A stretch of DNA of 64,000 bases from Onchidella celtica (lineage: Eukaryota > Mollusca > Gastropoda > Systellommatophora > Onchidiidae). This document shows, one piece after another, positions 57,960 to 64,000 of this stretch. The translations under genes were made by a program, and so were the position numbers. The DNA lies in NCBI GenBank assembly GCA_963931925.1, contig OZ007569.1, forward strand, positions 66,603,980 through 66,667,979, written 5' to 3'. The notes beneath the pieces were generated by a model that saw only the letters and a program-made list of their open reading frames with translations, did no database searches and was not told the origin of the DNA. How positions within the stretch are numbered: the first letter of the stretch is position 1; each line of letters begins with the position of its first letter.

Positions 57960-60250
57960 ACTAGTTTGTCACAAACAGACGCGTCAGGCAATTCCTGCAT
58001 TTGGAAATCAAGACTTAGGCCTAAGAGAATCATCAGTTGTCAAACGGTTAAACTTTAACTCTGCAAGGTTTTGTTTGACACCAACATGAGAAGCAAGATC
58101 CTTTTTATGAACAATCTCCGACAGCAAATCATTCTTCCCGATTTCCGGATCTGGTTTAATGATAAGATTTGACGGAATCTTTAATTTCTTCAGGCGTAAC
58201 CGAGTTACTGTAACTGACGAAAGAATCATAGAGGCCTAGGCCTACACTATTCATCTTTTGGTGCGTTTTCTGGAGTTTTGTCCCGGCAGCGAGAAAGTTA
58301 AAGCAAGCTGTCGTTGTCAATTATGACACGAAAATGTTGGGCATTTTAAACTTCAGAGAGGGCGTTTTATATTCAACCGTTCGATCAAGAGTGTTTGAAT
58401 CACTGAAGTCATCATTATTCACCATTTGGCTTGTGTTCTCTTCGAGTTTTGTTAAATATTGATGACCATCAAACTCGGCCAGATTCTGCAACTTGGTTAA
58501 GAAAAAAAAAAAGAACGATCTCGAATCTAGAAAACAACAGCAACAACAACTAACAAGCAACAACAACAACAACAAAACGGCTGTTGAAAATTATTGAAAG
58601 CTTATAAAAGGGAAAAACTCTACCGGTATGGATCTAAAGATAGGCCTGCCACACTCCCGTTAATCACCGGCCTAAATAAATGTGGTACTGGTTAAAACTG
58701 CTAACCATAAACATCCGACTGTTCATAGAAATTGAAAGCAGTATATCAAGCCCTACTACTGTATTATAAAGCAAATGCAAAACATTGAATAGAACTTGAT
58801 AGATCGCAATCACGATCTGCTTGCGTGAGGCCTATGAAAATTCTGGGATTCCGTTCATATTACTATCCTCAAAACTGTTCTAAATATATACATTCCTCAC
58901 GGGAAGACAATCTCTATTTTTTGTGATAAATTTATCCTGAACGTCAAAAAATACTAACAAGAAATACCAGTATTTTGTGAATTCCCAGGGCAGCAGCAGG
59001 TAAAACGAACACAATGAGACAGGTCTATTAAAAAAAATGAGAAAAATAATTAGGTTCGGTTACATCTATTCCCCAGCCAGCAAACCCTATATGCGTAGTA
59101 TGGAGGACATATTTACTCATAGGAATAATATTATTGTTCCCATGTAGATCTGCAGCTGATTACGACATTGCACCGATGATGTCAGTTTGATGTTGGGTAT
59201 CCGCCCAAGCTTACGGAAATCGGATTGATGTAGGGATGCTGCATATCTGCATGTGTTCAGCTTTTTTTGTCTTACTTAATTCAATTCTTATACTTCGAAG
59301 ATCCTCAGGATTAAACCCCTAGTACTGCACATAGTTTTTCGTATCTTACTCATTTCTGAAAGCCTAGCTGTTACAAGGAATTTCGTCTGCTAATTAAACT
59401 GAAAAAAAAACAACAACAACTGTCCTTTATTAAATAGACTCGTGCCAATAGAATAGTTTGCTTCCCAGTAAAGCCCATGGCAGTCAAGATAAAAGAAGAA
59501 AAAAAAAAGCTATTATTGATCATAATTATGTGGATGAATATCCTGCTAAACGCTGCATGCTTTTTTTTTGTTGTTGTTAATAAAAAAAGGGGAGAGGAGC
59601 AGCCAAGAGGTTACCACGTAGAGGTACCTTTTATTTTAAATTATTTTTGTTTCAGGTTTTTCAAGCTAGCGATCTCTGTGTGCGTGGTGGTGGGGGAGAG
59701 CACATTTCACGCTATGAGGAAAATAAAAAATAATTCATTGATGAAAGGTCTCACGAAATTATTTTAAGAATTGATTCTTATTCAATAGGCTAGTGGATCT
59801 GGACACTTACAAGTACTTCATTGTGGCTCCCATTTCTATTTATAGCTCTTTAAAATCTGCAATTAAAACGTGAAATGCTCTTCCTTTAAAGCAATAAACA
59901 CGTTAATGAGATAATAATAATATTGGCTTGCCATAATATTTCTTGAGACAAACTTTCTTACAAATTACTTTACTGGAAAAAAATATCACCGAGAGAAGCT
60001 TTTGTGGTTGTCGAAGATGCGGCAACGGCGGCCGTAAAATTTATTCTCGGTTATTTCCGGAAAATCAGATTTAGAACATAATCTCTACACCCTTTTTATC
60101 GAGATTTGTAACAGTCTACACAAATACATACTTTTTCAATGATTATTTATATTTTTACAAGTCACTTATAGATTTACTTAAATTTTGAACGTAATTTTGC
60201 TTTAGAAATATTATTAACTGTAGGAAACTCGATTAATCAAAACTGGTTTG
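57960..60250. other. unassigned DNA next to the hAT remnant
   Basis: Short minus-strand ORFs (58008-58229, 58321-58575) could be further hAT exons but were not recognised. A (CAA)n run lies at about 58536-58577. No gene was seen from 58.6 to 60.2 kb. Confidence 0.5.
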
Positions 60251-60410
60251 AGGTTAACATAAATGATGGCGGTTTCCCCGTTTCGCGTAAAGAAAGTCAT
60301 GCTTGCGGTCGTTTTGTGGCTGCCAACCATAGGCAAACTCGTACGCGAAATCGCCATATTGGCATTGAGCAATGAGGAGTATCAGTATTGCTCGGCATTG
60401 TTTTCAAGGG
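60000..60410 (+). promoter_or_regulatory. possible CpG-containing promoter / first exon
   Basis: Comparatively CpG-rich for this window, with CGGCAACGGCGGCCG at about 60022 and AAATGATGGCGG at 60261. An ORF from 60263 is open to a donor-like GTAAAT at 60410. It may be the 5' end of the gene at 63.3 kb, but the phases do not join directly, so it would be non-coding or separate. Confidence 0.25.
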
Positions 60411-60720
60411 TAAATAAAAAGTGTCAGTCGATGTCGTTTTGTCGCAAATAGTATTATGTTAGGTATTGTGGTTACATTGTAGGTTTGATAATCGGAGAAC
60501 AGGGAAACAAATAGAGTCTAATTGAAGTGGAATTGGAAACAGGGAAGCATTTACGCCGAAAAACATCAGTGTCAGAACTTTAGTTTTGAGGAATGTCAAA
60601 ATCAGCCTCGTGGCGGTTCTGCTCCTGAAACAGAGAATGGTTGTTTCCCAATTCACCACCTTCAAGACTTCAATTCTATCTATTCAGGAATTCACAGTGG
60701 GCCAAATCTAGAAATCTAGA

Positions 60721-62400
60721 TCTAGATCTAGTTTCTGAAGCATCAGTCTGATTAGGCCCTAGGCTGTCTGTCACTCGTGAGGCCTAAAATCTAGATCCAG
60801 ATCTAGGTCTAGATTTCTAGGCAAGGCAATATCATTACGAGCAGTACTGAAGGGAACTAGATCTATAACAACGCTAGAATACAGAAACGAAAAATGCCAA
60901 TACTGTAGGTATGCATGCATTGGGTTCTATGGCACTAAAGACAGAGGTAGGCCTACTGTGAGTTCTACAGAGTAAGCAACATTAAATTTTGCAGGTACTA
61001 TCCACATGTTGCTGCCCTAAGCACCAGTGGGTGCAACAGGAAATAGTAGTAATCCACATGTGACCATTACTATTACAACGCTGCACTGTTTTTGGGGGGG
61101 GGGGGGGGCAACAATAGACCACTGAATTTTGCAAATGAAACATCTATTCTCTCATCCCATGATTTTCAGAGACAAAATTTGTTTAGTTTGTGGTGGATTT
61201 TAAAAAGTAGTATTCTAATGTATGTATTTTCATCTTACCTTTGCTGATATTGTCATGTAGGCCTACTGCTCTGCAAATAAATCATATGTTTGATTGTTTA
61301 TTTAATATAAATAGTGTATCAAGTTGAATTGTCATTGTGCATCGATATTAATTATTATTGTAGGTTTAATGAGGAGGATGCGTGTAATAAAGTGTGTAAT
61401 TTACAAACTTATGTAATATAACTGAAAATATATATGAGAGTCTTGTGATGATTACCTTAATGGATGATACATGTATAATTTTATGAAACGGGCCCATCAG
61501 TTTGGCTGTCTTTCGACAGATGCATTCATATCTCTTCATAAAGAAATTTATTGTTATAGTTATAGCTCACATTTTGCATGTTCCTTGAAGATAAACAAAC
61601 AGAAATTATTATAGTAATAAATGTTATATAGTATTATTTGCTTTTAAACTCATTAATTGTAGAGATCATCATGACTTGTGAATTCAGAGGCCATTAATTG
61701 AATGGAGTATTAGATGAATCTGTCATAGTTAAGGCACAGTCAAGTTTTAATTAAAATAGAATTTTGTATAATTAAATACCAAGATTGGCTAAATTTGTGC
61801 GGGCTGTAGTTTGTCCTAATTGAACATTTCAGTTTCATAAGTAAAAGATTATTGTGTAGTCAAACAGTTTACATGTATTCATATTCAATGTATGATGGAA
61901 GTGTGTAAAATTATTTTTATCTCTGTAATCTTGTGAGATTGCTCAAATATGGCATAGAGATATAATGCCAAGCATCGTTCGAAAGATTAAAAGATTATTG
62001 TTATTTATTTTCTACAGTATCTTCAGTTCTGTTGGTTATGGTGGCTAAGAGGCTTTGCCTGGGTGAAGTATCATTCATGGAAGAAGACAGCTTCTACACT
62101 CATCATTTGGCCATGTCATAATTCTTAGCAGCAGAAACAAATTTGGTAGGTGTACTGTTAATTGCTGGAACATTATTGCTGCCTCAGAGATCATCATCAA
62201 TTCCTTGCAGTGTGAGAGGATGAAGGATTTTTAATTTTATTCAAATAATGTGCTTTCATTGTATTTGTAGTAACGCTAGTTTGTGTGACTAAGGTACGGC
62301 TACTTATAGAGGTTTATGGGTACTTGTCTGGTTGCCATTACTTGAATTTCTTCTCTTGTGTACGGTAGCGCGGGACGCATTATTACTTTTTTTTTCTTTT
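60721..62400. other. unassigned DNA
   Basis: AT-rich; a G tract near 61093-61109 and CTAGATCT words at 60710-60820. No supported gene. Confidence 0.5.
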
Positions 62401-62426
62401 TGTACAGGTCAGATAAAAACAAGGAA

Positions 62427-62464
62427 GAGGCTAGGGAGACCAGGATTCTGGTCTCCCTAGCCTC
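62427..62464. repeat. 38-bp near-perfect palindrome
   Basis: GAGGCTAGGGAGACCAGGAT and its inverse meet with a two-base centre mismatch. It is related to the ends of the adjacent MITE. Confidence 0.9.
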
Positions 62465-62475
62465 GTTAGATCGAC

Positions 62476-63016
62476 GTGTCTAGCGAGACCAGGATTCTGA
62501 TCACCCTAGCCTGTGGTCTTGGGAGACCAGGATCCTGGTCTCTCTAGACTCGGGGCTAGAGAGACCAAGATTTTTCCCAGCCAGTGCGCATGTCTACGCC
62601 GGATCTTTCCTTCTCGATTTTTTAAAATAAGAGAACGCATCATTTCCGATCTCTTCGCCTCACAGGCGTCAGCACCCAGCCTTGGCCATGGCGGCAACTT
62701 TGTCTGTTGGGGATAAAGCACCCTCGTGTACACACCACGTTCCATAGCCCGAGTGAAAACAGTACATAGCTACCCTGGCGGCTTTCCCTGATATGTCATC
62801 CTGACTACTGCCCAGACGAACATCGGCCTATGGCCTCGATGATACAAACTGACTAGACCCTCACGTCGTTACGTATCAATCTGACAATGCCTATGCACTT
62901 GTCAAGTTATGGAACGCATTCGGAAGTCCTCCCAAAATCTTGGTCACCCTAGCCCAGGATCTTGGTCTCCCAAGACCACAGGCTAGGGAGACCAGAATCC
63001 TGGTCTCGCTAGACAC
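62476..63016. mobile_element. palindromic MITE, 541 bp
   Basis: Ends are inverted repeats of roughly 60-100 bp (left GTGTCTAGCGAGACCAGGAT, right its inverse ending GCTAGACAC). Each end is itself made of GGAGACCAGGATCCTGGTCT-like palindromes. The centre carries the module shared with 31988-32110. No protein was recognised; the ORFs inside are mirror images. Confidence 0.75.
62764..62898. repeat. dispersed repeat, inverted copy of 31988-32110
   Basis: Matches the distant copy on the other strand and shares GATACAAACTGACTAGACCC with MITE family A. Confidence 0.75.
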
Positions 63017-63358
63017 TTCCTAAAAACAATTTAAGAATTGAATGTATCCTGAAACACGTCAGCTGTGAGCATCAGTGGTTTGGAGATAATGGTCTGATTT
63101 GGCCATGATTATACATGTACTATTTCGGAATAATTATATAGTGTTTAGCCATGTGGTGTCACTAATGAAATACTTGAGATAATAGTTTTTTGCTATCATG
63201 CGCTTTTAAATAATTTGAGTTACTGTTCTTCAGCTTCTCCTTTCACTGTCCGGAAATGGTACTATGGTAACATTAATCAGCAAGGTATATATGTAATTAA
63301 ATTATATATCATGATCTGTTCACCTACATTCCCATTCTTTTCTTTCAGAACTCTTATA

Positions 63359-63844
63359 ATGTCATCAGAAATGCCAGCTATCGAGCACAATTATGGCCGT
63401 CAACTGGCCAAGCCCCTTCATATCCAGCAGCTTGAAGCTGCTCTTAATCTGGAACCATTCATGAAATACGTAGAAGGAAAACTGTCTGAAAACATTGACA
63501 GCCTGTAAGTAAAAGTAATACTTGCACCAATCTGTAGATTTAAATATTTTGTCAATTGAATACTTAATTTTCAATCTGAAGATTTGAAAGATGAATATGT
63601 TATGTATGTTAATTACTATGAAAATCTCAATGTCTAAGCACGAGACAGATATCTTTGAGTAACAGCTAAAATAGGTTGTGCAAAGAGTAAGAGGACAAAT
63701 GCGAAGTGTGTCATGCCATGATTTCTTTGCAACTTTTCAGAGATGAAAGTGATCTGTCAGAAAATGAGATGGACATTTTCAAATCCAGCTTGAAGGACAG
63801 TGAGGATAACAAAATAATGAATGGAATCTCAATATCAAAATATG
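63359..63844 (+). CDS. first two exons of an unrecognised gene (partial)
   Basis: Exon 63349-63504 (acceptor TTTCTTTCAG, donor before GTAAGT) has an ATG at 63359 and encodes MSSEMPAIEHNYGRQLAKPL, then HIQQLEAALNLEPFMKYVEG. Exon 63741-63844 (acceptor TTTTCAG, donor before GTAAGC) continues in frame with an acidic DESDLSENEMDIFKSSLKDS. The phases join exactly (CT plus A), and both borders are strong, so this looks like a genuine gene. I do not recognise the family. The ATG is the first in the exon; a 5' UTR exon must lie upstream, and the gene continues past the window. Confidence 0.65.
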
Positions 63845-64000
63845 GTAAGCTCCATTTACTTCTCCTATATTATTGTATTTTTTACTATAACGTTTTCCAG
63901 AATTATTCTCAGGTTATCCTGGTGATATCAGATTAGAGCATTTCAGTTGTAGACATCACCAGGATGACACAAAATGTAATTAATTCCAAGTTACACACTT

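Noticed and set aside
60263-60451. ORF MMAVSPFRVKK... as first coding exon of the 63.3-kb gene
   Set aside because: It ends in phase 0 at 60409, but the exon at 63349 has a stop in that phase; kept only as a possible promoter or UTR region.
62513-62745. ORFs on both strands in the palindromic MITE
   Set aside because: They mirror each other because the DNA is palindromic; no protein family matches.
1-64000. tRNA or rRNA genes
   Set aside because: No B-box/A-box pair with a cloverleaf and no rRNA-like segment was seen on either strand.

Overview
The window is animal genomic DNA. Genes are split by GT-AG introns, intergenic DNA is long and AT-rich, and there are many cut-and-paste transposons. 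Families and style (TACATGTA, TAGGCCTA and CTAGATCTAG words everywhere, a FEZ/UNC-76 gene, an SRSF4/5/6-type SR gene) suggest a lophotrochozoan, most likely a mollusc; this is an inference. All coordinates were read by hand from the sequence, and no database search was possible.

Layout. 1-16.7 kb: a FEZ/UNC-76 (kinesin-1 adaptor) gene on +. Six phase-compatible coding exons run from 3025 to the stop at 12793, followed by a long 3' UTR; the N-terminus lies before the window. A TA-flanked Tigger/pogo-like MITE sits in its last intron. 19.7-37.1 kb: an SR splicing factor (two RRMs plus RS tail) on -, convergent with FEZ. Seven coding exons make one product, and an eighth is a tandem alternative copy of the inter-RRM linker exon. 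A candidate 5' UTR exon lies near 37.0 kb. Its introns hold a solo LTR with a 5-bp target duplication inside a BED-finger ORF, a deleted piggyBac copy between TTAA sites, and a nest of Merlin and pogo-like elements inside a perfect 43-bp inverted repeat, with related MITEs beside it.

39.5-40.1 kb: the 3' end of a LINE. 40,338-57,746: the main discovery, a 17.4-kb Mutator-like (MULE) transposon. It has about 61-bp terminal inverted repeats and a 9-bp target duplication (TTTTAAAAA). Its intron-containing transposase gene on - combines an N-terminal zinc-finger-like region, a DDE core, a SWIM finger, an AT-hook-like patch and a PHD finger. The left end carries a 37-bp hairpin-forming tandem array. 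The transposase is broken by a very young 7.5-kb LTR retrotransposon (two 1,382-bp LTRs, one difference seen, TSD CTCAT). That element has integrase upstream of reverse transcriptase, the GMR1-type order of Ty3/gypsy elements, and a SCAN-like Gag. A LINE tail sits in a transposase intron. The MULE itself landed just before the stop codon of a hAT-like ORF.

57.8-64 kb: the hAT remnant, mostly unassigned DNA, a palindromic MITE (62,476-63,016), and the first two exons of an unrecognised gene on + (from 63,359) that runs off the window.
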